Source of the DNA: Brevibacterium pigmentatum
GTDB taxonomy: Bacteria; Actinomycetota; Actinomycetes; Actinomycetales; Brevibacteriaceae
Length of the DNA stretch: 64,000 bases
Reading direction: 5' to 3'
Assembly (NCBI RefSeq): GCF_011617465.1
Contig: NZ_CP050153.1
Location: 1,736,001-1,800,000, forward strand
In this document: positions 27,327-36,225 of the stretch, in pieces
Numbering within the stretch: the stretch's first letter is position 1
Layout: every line of letters begins with the position of its first letter
Made by a program: the position numbers and the translations under genes
The notes under the pieces: generated by a model
What the model saw: the letters and a program-made list of their open reading frames with translations, nothing else
Databases searched by the model: none
What the model was told of the DNA's origin: nothing

Positions 27327-28196
27327 GTGCGGACACGACAATCGCAGCGTTCCGACATCCAGCTGGGTTCGCACAGCACTGCCGCGTGGATCTACCCGGG
27401 TGACCCGCACCAGCGTCCACTGCTGATGGTTCACGGATTCCGCGGCGACCACCATGGAATGGACCTCATCGCCGGCAGCATCACCGACCGCGAAGTGATC
27501 GTGCCCGACCTGCCCGGATTCGGGCTCACCGCTGCGTTGGACGCGGGTTCATCGCTCTCCGCCTTCGTCGACCACCTCGTCGCGCTGCGCGGTGAGATCG
27601 CTCGGCAGAGGGGACTGGCTCCGATCCTCGTGGGACACTCCTTCGGGTCGATCCTGGTCAGCCACCTCGCCGCGTCCCATCGGGACTCCGTCGACGAGCT
27701 CGTGCTCATCAACCCGATCACCAGCCCCGCTCTGGAGGGGCCCGCACGGTTCCTCACCGCTGTGACTCGCGCCTACTATGCCCTCGGCGCGCGGCTGCCC
27801 GAACGAGCCGGTCGCTCCCTGCTGAGCAACCCGGTGATCGTCCGAGCCATGAGCGTGGCCATGGCCACGACGCGCGACCCCGGCCTGCGTCGGTACATCC
27901 ATGATCAGCACGGCAAGCACTTCTCGTCATTCGCCGACAGGAAGTCCCTGTCGGAGGCCTTCGCGACATCCGTCGCGCACACCGTCACCGAGGTGGCCGA
28001 CCACCTGACGATGCCCACGCTCGTCATCGCCGGCGATAAGGATGCGATCGCCCCGATCGAACCCACCCGTGGGTTCGTCGCCGAACTCTCCGACGTCGAA
28101 TTCGTGGAACTGGGCGGGGTGGGCCACCTTGTGCACTATGAGCGGTCGGTCGAGGCCGCCTCGGCGATCATGGATTTCTGTCACCGACGACGCTGA
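27327..28196 (+). CDS. Alpha/beta hydrolase
   Basis: A 289-residue alpha/beta-hydrolase-fold protein. LLMVHGFRGDHHGMD gives the oxyanion-hole HG motif, LVGHSFGSILVSHLA is the nucleophile elbow with Ser near residue 105, and FVELGGVGHLVHYERS near the C-terminus supplies the His; VIAGDKDAIAP has the usual acid. The substrate is unknown. The GTG start lies one base after the Usp stop, so the two genes are probably one transcript. The frame upstream of it shadows the Usp gene. Confidence 0.86.
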   Translation: MRTRQSQRSDIQLGSHSTAAWIYPGDPHQRPLLMVHGFRGDHHGMDLIAGSITDREVIVPDLPGFGLTAALDAGSSLSAFVDHLVALRGEIARQRGLAPILVGHSFGSILVSHLAASHRDSVDELVLINPITSPALEGPARFLTAVTRAYYALGARLPERAGRSLLSNPVIVRAMSVAMATTRDPGLRRYIHDQHGKHFSSFADRKSLSEAFATSVAHTVTEVADHLTMPTLVIAGDKDAIAPIEPTRGFVAELSDVEFVELGGVGHLVHYERSVEAASAIMDFCHRRR

Positions 28197-28228
28197 CGGC
28201 GAAGAGCGATCCGCCGGGAAGCGACGAA

Positions 28229-28256
28229 GGGCCGCTGCGCATCAGCGCAGCGGCCC
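28229..28256. terminator. Bidirectional terminator hairpin
   Basis: GGGCCGCTGCGC and GCGCAGCGGCCC pair perfectly over 12 bp around ATCA, between the convergent hydrolase and small membrane protein genes. Confidence 0.85.
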
Positions 28257-28276
28257 AACGTGTAGCGATCTGGAGA

Positions 28277-28507
28277 TCAGCGGCGGGAGTCGCGAGCCCA
28301 GCGGTAGACGATCGGGACGAGGAAGGCGAAGCTCGATGCGAGCAGACCGCCCCAGAACACCCAGAACTCGGTGCCTTCAGGTGAGGAGAACGAAGCTCCG
28401 AAGAGGTAGAGCCCGAAAAGGAAGAGCGCGAAGGCGAAGACGAAGACGATGACATCGGCAAACGATGCGGAATTGCGGGTTCTCTTCGGGGCGGCGATAT
28501 CGGACAT
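28277..28507 (-). CDS. Small membrane protein, function unknown
   Basis: A 76-residue protein with two hydrophobic helices (VIVFVFAFALFLFGLYLFGAS and FWGGLLASSFAFLVPIVY) linked by a short polar loop, and a basic C-terminus (RWARDSRR). The N-terminal 15 residues are charged and probably cytoplasmic. The family is not recognised. It is followed by a strong terminator and lies downstream of the holin-family gene on the same strand, 72 bp away. Confidence 0.7.
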   Translation of the reverse strand: MSDIAAPKRTRNSASFADVIVFVFAFALFLFGLYLFGASFSSPEGTEFWVFWGGLLASSFAFLVPIVYRWARDSRR

Positions 28508-28579
28508 GGTCTCCTCCGGCGATGTTTCTGGTGGTCAGCTGACTCTCAGCAACAGTCTACATCGCGTAGAGGACTTTGC

Positions 28580-29008
28580 TCATCTCCGGTCGTGGTCGGC
28601 GCTTCGCTCCGGGACCAGCCAACCGAGCAGTGCGGAGACGATCGAGACGATGATCGCGGCGAAGATGGCGGAGAAGAAGAACGAATCGATGGTGAACTCG
28701 AACGGCGTGAACCCGCTGAGCCAACTCGTCAGCGCGAGCATGATCGCGTTGATGACGATGGAGAACAGTCCCAGGGTCAGACACGTGATCGGGGCCGAGA
28801 CGAAGCTGAGGATCGGTTTGATGAAGGCATTCGCCAGCCCGAAGATGAGACCGATGACGAGGTAGGAGATGATCATCGCCGGAATGGCTCCGGCCTGCTC
28901 CTCGACGACCCGATTCCCTGTGATCGTCACACCCGGCAGGATCCAGGCGGCCACCCAGATCGCACAGGCGTTGACGATGACGCGAGACAAGAAGTTCATG
29001 AGCGTCAT
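28580..29008 (-). CDS. Phage holin family-like membrane protein (PF04020 type)
   Basis: A 142-residue protein with four hydrophobic helices. NACAIWVAAWILPGVTI and YLVIGLIFGLANAFIKPIL followed by PITCLTLGLFSIVINAIMLAL are the hallmark of the family annotated as phage holin family or DUF360-like (mycobacteriophage D29-type). In bacteria these are chromosomal membrane proteins and are not linked to prophages; none is seen here. The role is unknown. An ATG three codons downstream is another possible start. Confidence 0.8.
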   Translation of the reverse strand: MTLMNFLSRVIVNACAIWVAAWILPGVTITGNRVVEEQAGAIPAMIISYLVIGLIFGLANAFIKPILSFVSAPITCLTLGLFSIVINAIMLALTSWLSGFTPFEFTIDSFFFSAIFAAIIVSIVSALLGWLVPERSADHDRR

Positions 29009-29251
29009 CCTCGCAGACCGATCTGCGTTCTTACTGAGTCGAAGTTGGGAATGAGGTCCGTGCCATGGTGATGAAACTCAACGTCGCCTGGAGGTCTCCC
29101 ACTCGAAACGGGCCGCCAAACGCAGTAACCTGAGGGTGAGCCTTTCGGCTCGACTTTCTCAGAACAACTGCGTGCACCTACCGAGTGATTTGATCCAGGT
29201 CACCACGGCGGCACGACCTCCCGGACGAGCGGGAGCAGAAACTGGATTGAT

Positions 29252-30562
29252 ATGACAGACAGCGAAATTCCCGCCTCGGTTCAGCACACCGAGCCGCAGC
29301 AGTCCTCACCGACTCTGTTCTCGGCAGTCGGCCGCAGCTACTTCCCGATAGCGTTCGTCGCGCGCATGCCGTTCGCCATGATCGTCGTCGGTGTCCTCAC
29401 CCTCGTCGTGGCCGGCCGCGGATCGCTCAGCCTCGGCGGAATCAACTCCGCCATGGTCGGACTGGGCACCGCCCTGTTCGGGTCCTTCATCGGGGCCGCC
29501 GCCGATCGCTGGGGACAGCGCTACGTGCTGCTCGTCGCCGGGATCCTCAACTGTGCGGCGCTGACCTTCATGGCATGGGTCGTCTTCAGCCCGCTGCCCG
29601 ATTTCGTCGTCTTCATCGCCGCCTTCGCGATCGGTGCCACCTCGCCTCAGGTGGCACCGATGTCGCGTTCACGCATCGTCGACATCGTCATGTCGGTTCT
29701 GCCGTCACCGAGGCGGCCGAAGGTCCTCAACGCCACGATGGCCTACGAATCCGCCGCCGATGAGGTCATCTTCGTCTTCGGCCCCTTCCTCGTCGGTCTG
29801 CTGGCAACCTTCTTCTCCCCGGTGGCGCCCATCATCGGGGCGATCGTCATGACGCTGATATTCGTCTCCGCTTTCGCGCTCCACCCGACGGGCAGGTCCA
29901 GACGGACCGGGACGTCGAGCAGCCTCGGCGAGCGCGCACCGGCGAAGGACATGTTCACCGCCGGGGTCTTCGTCATCATCCTCGGCGTCTTCGGCGTCGG
30001 AATGGTCTTCGGCTCGACGCTCACAGCTCTGACCGCCCTGACCAATGACATCGGACGGCCGGAGGAAGCCGGTCTCATCTACGGAGTGATGGGCATCGGC
30101 TCCGCGGTGCTCGCGATCTCGGTAGCGCTCTTCCCCGCATCGTTCGCGCTGTGGGCACGCCTGCTGTGCTTCGCGCCCATCCTGGTCACGGGATCGGTCA
30201 TCCTCGCCTCGACGGAATCGATGTCGATCATCGTCATTGCGCTGCTGCTCATGGGCACGGGAATCGGACCGAGCCTCGTCACCCTGTTCAGCCTCGCCGC
30301 CGAACGCGCGCCGCTCGGGCGATCGGCGACGGTGATGTCGATGGCGGGATCGGCGATCATCGTCGGCCAATCGGTATCCTCGGCGATCAACGGCATCCTC
30401 GCCGAGGATCAGGGAACGGCTGTGGCGATGGCAGTTCCTGTGACCGCCTCGGCGATCGTCCTGTGCGCGGGCCTGCTCAATCTGCTCATCGGACGACGCA
30501 GCGACCGGAAGGCAGTCAAGCCGTCACGGCAGCGCGTGACCGACGCCGAAGACGAGACCTGA
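29252..30562 (+). CDS. MFS transporter
   Basis: A 436-residue protein with about 12 hydrophobic helices. GLGTALFGSFIGAAADRWGQRYVLLVAG is the conserved loop 2-3 region of the major facilitator superfamily, and GMGIGSAVLAISVAL-type segments repeat in the second half. Both ends are polar. The substrate is unknown; the sequence resembles drug or metabolite exporters. A 243-bp gap upstream, in which I see no gene, should carry the promoter. Confidence 0.82.
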   Translation: MTDSEIPASVQHTEPQQSSPTLFSAVGRSYFPIAFVARMPFAMIVVGVLTLVVAGRGSLSLGGINSAMVGLGTALFGSFIGAAADRWGQRYVLLVAGILNCAALTFMAWVVFSPLPDFVVFIAAFAIGATSPQVAPMSRSRIVDIVMSVLPSPRRPKVLNATMAYESAADEVIFVFGPFLVGLLATFFSPVAPIIGAIVMTLIFVSAFALHPTGRSRRTGTSSSLGERAPAKDMFTAGVFVIILGVFGVGMVFGSTLTALTALTNDIGRPEEAGLIYGVMGIGSAVLAISVALFPASFALWARLLCFAPILVTGSVILASTESMSIIVIALLLMGTGIGPSLVTLFSLAAERAPLGRSATVMSMAGSAIIVGQSVSSAINGILAEDQGTAVAMAVPVTASAIVLCAGLLNLLIGRRSDRKAVKPSRQRVTDAEDET

Positions 30563-30709
30563 ATCACTCCGACTTTCCGCTTTTTGGGACGGCGTGTCCC
30601 AGGCGCTGCCAGGTGTGACCACGGCAAAACCGAGGAGTAGGATGTCCGCTGGTCCATCGTGAACTGCGCCACCGATCGTGGCCCTTCACACCACTACGGA
30701 AAGCACACA

Positions 30710-32179
30710 ATGTCTACAAGCACCTCGACGACCGAGGCCGTCCGCAGCGATACCCGCTTCTTCGGACACCCTCTGCCGCTCATGCAGCTCTTCAGCCTCG
30801 AATTGTGGGAGCGCTTCTCCTACTACGGGATGAACGGCATCCTCGCCCTCTACCTCTACTTCAGCGTCACCGATGGCGGCATGGGGATGGAGCAGGGCAC
30901 GGCCGTCGGAATCGTCGGTGCCTACGGCGGTGCTGTCTTCCTCGCCACCATCCTCGGCGCATGGATCGCCGATCGCCTCGCCGGTGCGGAGAAGGTCCTC
31001 TTCTACTCTGCGATCATCATCATGGTCGGCCACATCTGCTTGGCTCTCATTCCCGGGTTCGGGGGAGTGGCGGCCGGCCTCATTCTCGTCGCGCTCGGCT
31101 CCGGCGGTCTCAAGGCGAACGCTTCGGCGCTGGTCGGCGAACTCTACGAAGAGAAGGACCCGCGGCGTGACGCCGGCTTCACCATCTTCTACATGGGTGT
31201 GAACATCGGTGCCCTGTTCGGCCCGCTCATCACCGGTCTGCTGCAGTCGAAGATCGGCTTCCACTACGGATTCGGTGCCGCAGCGGTCGGCATGGCCCTC
31301 GGTCTCGTCATCTACCTCACCGGCCGGAAGAACCTTCCGCCGGAGTCCCGTATCGCCGTCAACCCGCTGCCGAAGAACAAGCTCTACCTCTTCATCGTGG
31401 CCATCGTGGTCGTCGTTCCCCTCGCAGTCATCCTGTGGATGACGAAGATCGTCAACCCCGAGAACCTCGACTGGTGGATCGCCGGAATCTCTGCCGGCGC
31501 GGCCGCTTGCTACTTCATCGTCATGTACACCTCGTCGCAGACGAATGGCGACGAACGCTCACGCGTCCTCGCCTACATCCCGTTCTTCATCACGGTCGTG
31601 GTGTTCTGGTCGATGTACCAGCAGATCTTCGGTGTGCTCACCGTCTATTCGGATACGCAGCTCAACCGTTCGATCTTCGGTTGGGAGATGCCGATCAACT
31701 GGATCCAGCTGATCCCTGCGTTCTTCGTCATCGTCTTCGCCCCGCTGTTCGCGACGATGTGGATGAAGCTCGGGCCGAAGCAGATCTCGACGCCGGTCAA
31801 GGCCGGCCTGTCGCTCGTGCTCATCGGCATCGGCTTCCTCATGTTCCTGCCCTTTGCTGAGGCCGGCCCCAACCAGACTCCGCTGCTGTGGGTGGCACTG
31901 ACCCTCGCAGTGTTCGTCTTCGGTGAGCTGCTCATCTCGCCGGTGGGTCTCTCGTTCTCCACGAAGGTCGCGCCGAAGGTCTTCCAGTCGCAGATGATCG
32001 CCGTGTTCTTCCTCGCCTCGGGCGTGGGCACGGCACTGTCCGGTGTGCTCGGCGGCTACTTCGACACCGCCAACCAGACACCGTACTGGCTGTCGGTCGG
32101 CGGCTCGTCGGTCGTGCTCGGCCTGCTCGCGCTGACGCTGACGAAGCCGATGCTGGGGCTGCTGCGCGGAATCCGCTGA
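30710..32179 (+). CDS. POT family di/tripeptide:proton symporter
   Basis: A 489-residue member of the proton-dependent oligopeptide transporter (PTR2/DtpT) family with about 14 helices. LELWERFSYYGMNGILALYLYF near residue 25 has the ExxER-like motif, and FTIFYMGVNIGALFGPLITG near residue 160 is the second signature. GFHYGFGAAAVGMALGLVIYLTG also matches. It imports small peptides with protons. The ATG at 30710 starts the conserved part. A strong terminator follows, so it is likely transcribed alone. Confidence 0.93.
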   Translation: MSTSTSTTEAVRSDTRFFGHPLPLMQLFSLELWERFSYYGMNGILALYLYFSVTDGGMGMEQGTAVGIVGAYGGAVFLATILGAWIADRLAGAEKVLFYSAIIIMVGHICLALIPGFGGVAAGLILVALGSGGLKANASALVGELYEEKDPRRDAGFTIFYMGVNIGALFGPLITGLLQSKIGFHYGFGAAAVGMALGLVIYLTGRKNLPPESRIAVNPLPKNKLYLFIVAIVVVVPLAVILWMTKIVNPENLDWWIAGISAGAAACYFIVMYTSSQTNGDERSRVLAYIPFFITVVVFWSMYQQIFGVLTVYSDTQLNRSIFGWEMPINWIQLIPAFFVIVFAPLFATMWMKLGPKQISTPVKAGLSLVLIGIGFLMFLPFAEAGPNQTPLLWVALTLAVFVFGELLISPVGLSFSTKVAPKVFQSQMIAVFFLASGVGTALSGVLGGYFDTANQTPYWLSVGGSSVVLGLLALTLTKPMLGLLRGIR

Positions 32180-32211
32180 GTTCAGCTGCGGCGCGTTGAG
32201 CTCGCGCAGTT

Positions 32212-32250
32212 CGACGGCCCCTCCGAGTCGGTGACTCGGAGGGGCCGTCG
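32212..32250 (+). terminator. Perfect 18-bp terminator hairpin
   Basis: CGACGGCCCCTCCGAGTC pairs with GACTCGGAGGGGCCGTCG around a GGT loop, 33 bp after the peptide transporter stop. There is no long T-tract, as is common in high-GC genomes. The 150 bp beyond it hold nothing I can recognise. Confidence 0.85.
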
Positions 32251-32403
32251 GCGTACCGGGCGACCGTCCCCCACCGTAAGTGTCGCTTCAGAGCGTTGCA
32301 GCAAGACGATGCGGCGCGACGAGTGATGGATGCAGAACCAGCCGGAGGCTATGCGAGTCCGGGTGAGAGATGCTGGTGCTCGTCGAGAAACTGACTAAGG
32401 CAG

Positions 32404-33321
32404 TCAGACTCCGATGAAGATGGGCAGTGCGTCGGGGTGATGTGCATGGACGATCGTGAGGAACACGAGCGCGTCGAAGAGCAGGTGCACCGTGACCGTA
32501 TAGGGCAGTGACTTCGTGCGGGTGAAGATGAAGGCCTGCACGAGCGCGAAGGGGATCGTCAGCAGCGGCCCGATCGACCGGTAGCCGAGCTCCCAGAGGA
32601 ACGAGACGAAGATGACCGTGGTGAACACATTCGCCGTCCAGAATGAGAAGTGTTTGCGCAGCAAGGCGAAGACCGTGCAGATGAAGAACAGCTCATCCCA
32701 AATGCCCACAGCGTTGACCCCGAAGAACAGACGGATGATCTCCGACCAGTTCGTCAGCGGCGGCCAGTTGAGGTAGATCCCGGTGCGCATGAAATACTGC
32801 GGCAGCACCGCCCAGGCGACCACGACGACGAAGACCAGCCATGCCCATTCGAGCCGCGTCCACGATTGTCCGCGACGCATCGGGAACTGGATCGTGTGAT
32901 CCTTGAAGACATACCGGGTCACCAGCCACGGGCCGATGACGACGGCGGAGAGCACCACACCCATGCGGGCGATATTCGTCCAGGAGATGTCCGCCTCGAC
33001 CGAGATCGCCGAGATGAGCGCGAGACACCCGGCGATGATGCTGAGGTCCCTGGCGAATCCACGGTTGACGCTCCATGCGATGGCCAAGGCCGCGAGCATA
33101 GGCGCGTATCCGAAGGTGCGGACCTGCGGAAACGTCGTTCCCAGACCGAAGAGCACCACCGCCGAGATCGCCAGAAGGGCAGTCGCGGCGGCCTCCCAGC
33201 TGATCGGTTTCAACTGCGAGGGCGCGATGGTTACTGCTCGGTCAGTGTCCACGCTCCACACTGTAGACGAACCCGGCGCGAGCTGCACCGAACGAACCGG
33301 GCTTGGCCTGCATCGAATCAT
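32404..33321 (-). CDS. CPBP-type intramembrane protease-like protein
   Basis: A 305-residue membrane protein with about eight helices. GIWDELFFICTVFALLRKHF resembles the first motif of the CPBP/Abi family (EExxxR), with DEL in place of EE, and LPYTVTVHLLFDAL near the C-terminus resembles the His motif. Family members are CAAX-like proteases or scaffold proteins; the altered motif makes activity uncertain. The true start may be an internal GTG in the first 25 residues (VWSVDTDRAV), since the N-terminal extension looks non-coding. Divergent from moeA. Confidence 0.62.
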   Translation of the reverse strand: MIRCRPSPVRSVQLAPGSSTVWSVDTDRAVTIAPSQLKPISWEAAATALLAISAVVLFGLGTTFPQVRTFGYAPMLAALAIAWSVNRGFARDLSIIAGCLALISAISVEADISWTNIARMGVVLSAVVIGPWLVTRYVFKDHTIQFPMRRGQSWTRLEWAWLVFVVVVAWAVLPQYFMRTGIYLNWPPLTNWSEIIRLFFGVNAVGIWDELFFICTVFALLRKHFSFWTANVFTTVIFVSFLWELGYRSIGPLLTIPFALVQAFIFTRTKSLPYTVTVHLLFDALVFLTIVHAHHPDALPIFIGV

Positions 33322-33390
33322 CCGGCCTGCACCGAATCATCGGGGTCAGCCTCGATTCGCCAGTAGGATCGACTCGAGGGAAGGACATCA

Positions 33391-34626
33391 TTGGACCCAG
33401 AGGACTACTCCGAGCTCGTCGCCGGGCTGGCACCGGATCTGCGTACTGAGACGACGCCGATACGCAACGCGGTCGGACGCATCACGGGGACGGACATCAT
33501 CGCTCCGCGATCGGTGCCGGACTTCGCCGCCTCGGCGATGGACGGATTCGCCCTCGACGGGGCAGCTCTGAACGCCGCCCGCATCGGCGATCCCATCCGT
33601 GTCATCGGCGACATCCCCGCCGGCCACCGAGCCGTCGCTCTGCAGCCGGGATGTGCGGCGCGGGTGATGACCGGGGCTCCCGTGCCCACCGACGCCGAGG
33701 CGGTCGTCCCCGTCGAACTCACCGACGCTCGGCAGACCGGGCCCGCCCCCGAAACCATTCGGATCGACTCTCTCCCGAGTTCCGTGCCACCCGGATGGAA
33801 TATCCGCGCAATCGGTGAGGACATGAAACGCGGTGACCCCGTCCTCACTGCGGGGGAGCGGATCACCGCCGCCGGGCTCGGCGTCCTGGCGATGCTCGGC
33901 ATCACCGAAGTCGAAACGATCCGCACACCCCGCATCGGTCTGATCGTCACTGGAGACGAAATCCAGGTCACCGACCCGACAGATGACACCCCCACCGAGG
34001 CGGTCGCCGCCTCGATCTTCAACTCGAACCTGCCGATGCTCGCCGCCGCAGTCGGCGGCCTGGGCGCCGTACCCATCGAAGCCACGAGCAGAGACGACGC
34101 TGAGGAGCTGATCAGCGTGCTCACTTCGATGCAGGCTGAGGCCGACCTCGTCGTGACGACCGGCGGAATCAGCGCGGGCGCCTTCGAGGTCGTCCGCCAG
34201 GCACTGGAGTCCGACCATTCGACGTTCGGTCGACTTGATATGCGCCCCGGTTCCCCTCAGGGATTCGGACGCTTCGGGACTCTGCCGCTGATCCATCTGC
34301 CCGGCACTCCACAGGGCGCTTTTGTTGCCTTCCACCTGTTCGTCGGCTCGCTGCTGACGGGTAAGAGTCTGCGGCAGAGATGGCGGAAGGGCATCCTCGC
34401 CGGCCCCAGCCTGCGACAACACGGCAGGGCCGTCACCTTCCGTCCCGGCACCTTCACGGAATCGGGGGAGATCCTTGCAGCTGATCGGGCCGGACTGCCG
34501 AACTTCGCCTCCGCCGATGTGATCATCAGAATCCCACGCGGCACTGGTTCAGAGCGCGACTCAGATTCCCCACGCAGCTCAGGGGAGCTGAGCGCGGGCA
34601 CGGTCATCGAGTACCTTGAGTGCTGA
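33391..34626 (+). CDS. moeA: Molybdopterin molybdotransferase, first copy
   Basis: A 411-residue MoeA, which inserts molybdate into adenylylated molybdopterin. DFAASAMDGFALDG near residue 48 is domain I, MTGAPVPTDAEAVVPVE near 95 is the conserved substrate loop, GLIVTGDEI near 190 is the MogA-like domain, and VTTGGISAGAFEVV and LPGTPQGAFVAF are further blocks. In the last one, the usual PGNPV reads PGTPQ, so the domain may be divergent. The start is TTG with GAAGGA upstream. A second, more canonical moeA lies at 37356, so this one may have a special role or be the Mo/W variant. Confidence 0.9.
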   Translation: MDPEDYSELVAGLAPDLRTETTPIRNAVGRITGTDIIAPRSVPDFAASAMDGFALDGAALNAARIGDPIRVIGDIPAGHRAVALQPGCAARVMTGAPVPTDAEAVVPVELTDARQTGPAPETIRIDSLPSSVPPGWNIRAIGEDMKRGDPVLTAGERITAAGLGVLAMLGITEVETIRTPRIGLIVTGDEIQVTDPTDDTPTEAVAASIFNSNLPMLAAAVGGLGAVPIEATSRDDAEELISVLTSMQAEADLVVTTGGISAGAFEVVRQALESDHSTFGRLDMRPGSPQGFGRFGTLPLIHLPGTPQGAFVAFHLFVGSLLTGKSLRQRWRKGILAGPSLRQHGRAVTFRPGTFTESGEILAADRAGLPNFASADVIIRIPRGTGSERDSDSPRSSGELSAGTVIEYLEC

Positions 34627-34634
34627 CGCCAAAG

Positions 34635-34674
34635 TCAGAGCACAGACATTGCCGAGTTCAGAGCACAATTGCCG
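34635..34674. repeat. Short tandem-like direct repeat between moeA and moeZ
   Basis: TCAGAGCACA occurs at 34635-34644 and 34658-34667, each followed by ATTGCCG (34648-34654 and 34668-34674). The 23-bp spacing and position upstream of the ThiF-like gene make an operator possible, but a chance duplication cannot be excluded. Confidence 0.35.
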
Positions 34675-34744
34675 CCGAAGCCAGGACGCAGCCGCGGCCG
34701 GAGCGGCTCGGGCACACCAAAGATCGCCGCATTAGGATGGAAAC

Positions 34745-35920
34745 ATGTCCATTTCACGCCTCAACCCTGCCGATCGGGCCCGCTACGCTCGCCAGATCCG
34801 GCTGTCAGGATTCGGTGAGAGCGCGCAGGCGGCACTGCTCGATTCGCATGTCCTCGTCATCGGCGCAGGAGGACTCGGCGCACCGATCCTCAGCTACCTC
34901 GCGGCCGCGGGTATCGGCACGATCACCGTGGTCGATCCCGATGTCGTCGAGCTGAGCAATCTGCATCGACAGGTCATCCACTCCGAGGCGACCATCGGCA
35001 CTCGCAAGATCGATTCCGCACAGGAGCGGATGACCGAGGTCAACTCGTCGATCGAGGTCCGCACGATTCCTCAGCTTCTGACCCCGGACAACGCACTCGG
35101 CCTCTTCGACGGCGTCGACATCGTCGTCGACGGCAGCGACAACTTCGCCACCAGGTACCTCGCCAACGATGCCTGCGAGATCCTCGGCATCCCATTGGTC
35201 TGGGGGACGATCCTCGGCTTCGACGGACAGGTCGCCGTCTTCGACGCGAAGCACGGTGCGACTCTGCGCGACCTCTATCCCGAGGTTCCCGCTCCCGGCA
35301 GTGTGCCCGACTGCTCGGTCGCCGGAGTCCTCGGACCACTGTGCGGAAGCATCGGATCTGCCATGGCGATGGAAACCATCAAGGTGCTCACTGGAATCGG
35401 CACACCGCTGTTCGACAGCGTGGCCATCCACAGCAGCCTCGACGCCGGTTGGGAGACAGTGCCTGTCCGACCGAACCCCGGCAGGCCTCCGGTCACCGAC
35501 CTCGAGCAGCATCGCAGCGACTATGCACAGCACTCGTTCGACTCCCTCCACACAGAAGGCGACGTCGGAGGGGACCGAACCGAACCGAACACAGAGGACA
35601 GCGCCCTGGGGCCGGCCACTCTGACCTGGGCGGACATCGACGACGGCGCCATCCTCGTCGACGTACGCGAGGACGATGAGGTCGCCTCGGGGATGGTCCC
35701 CGGTGCGATCCACATTCCGATGGCAGAACTGCTCGCCGACCCCGACAGACTGCCCGGCCAGCAGGATCCCAAGCAGCAGTCCGCTCTTGCGCTCTATTGC
35801 CGGTCGGGCGTGCGCTCTGCGAAGACGGCGGCGCAGCTGCGCTCACAGGGCATCGGGGTGGCCTCGATCAACGGCGGCTACCTCGCATTTCTGTCGCAGC
35901 CGACTCCTCAACGGCGCTGA
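34745..35920 (+). CDS. moeZ: MoeB/MoeZ-like adenylyltransferase with rhodanese domain
   Basis: A 391-residue E1-like enzyme that adenylates and then sulfurates the C-terminal Gly of MoaD-type sulfur carriers. Residues about 10-245 are the ThiF/MoeB fold: ARQIRLSGFG, VLVIGAGGLGAPIL (ATP loop), DPDVVELSNLHRQ and PDCSVAGVLGPLCG with the catalytic Cys. Residues about 295-385 are a rhodanese with CRSGVRS as the persulfide Cys. The zinc pair usual before LYPE (CxxC) reads TLRD here, and no C-terminal CxxC is seen, so the structural zinc site appears absent. MoaD (81 aa) is 59 bp away, convergent. Confidence 0.9.
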   Translation: MSISRLNPADRARYARQIRLSGFGESAQAALLDSHVLVIGAGGLGAPILSYLAAAGIGTITVVDPDVVELSNLHRQVIHSEATIGTRKIDSAQERMTEVNSSIEVRTIPQLLTPDNALGLFDGVDIVVDGSDNFATRYLANDACEILGIPLVWGTILGFDGQVAVFDAKHGATLRDLYPEVPAPGSVPDCSVAGVLGPLCGSIGSAMAMETIKVLTGIGTPLFDSVAIHSSLDAGWETVPVRPNPGRPPVTDLEQHRSDYAQHSFDSLHTEGDVGGDRTEPNTEDSALGPATLTWADIDDGAILVDVREDDEVASGMVPGAIHIPMAELLADPDRLPGQQDPKQQSALALYCRSGVRSAKTAAQLRSQGIGVASINGGYLAFLSQPTPQRR

Positions 35921-35979
35921 CGAGACTTCAGCCCGCCAGACGTCCCCGTTTCGCAGCGTCGGTGGTCACTGACGGAACC

Positions 35980-36225
35980 TCACCCGCCGGCGAACGGCGG
36001 GAGCACGTCGACGGTGTCACCATCGGACAGGGCCACGGAACGATCGGTCGCGGCCACGGAGTTGACGAGGAAACTCGAACGCGACAGCACGGTCGCGGCT
36101 TGGGGTTCGGCCGCCTCGGCGAGGGTGCCCACGAGTTCATCGACGGATCCGGCACGGATCTGTGATTCGCGGGCGCCGAACGCCTCACGGGCTGCGGCGA
36201 AGAACCGAACGGTGATGGTGGGCAC
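35980..36225 (-). CDS. moaD: MoaD/ThiS family sulfur carrier
   Basis: An 81-residue ubiquitin-fold protein that carries the thiocarboxylate used by molybdopterin synthase. It begins ITVRFFAAAREAFGARES and ends DVLPPFAGG, with the Gly-Gly needed for activation by MoeB/MoeZ. It starts with the base next to the stop codon of moaA, so the two are translationally linked. MoaE, its partner, is encoded about 3 kb away. Confidence 0.92.
   Translation of the reverse strand: MPTITVRFFAAAREAFGARESQIRAGSVDELVGTLAEAAEPQAATVLSRSSFLVNSVAATDRSVALSDGDTVDVLPPFAGG

Noticed and set aside
28580-29008. Possible prophage remnant, because of the holin-family gene
   Set aside because: This family is common as a chromosomal membrane protein and there are no capsid, tail, lysin or integrase genes nearby.
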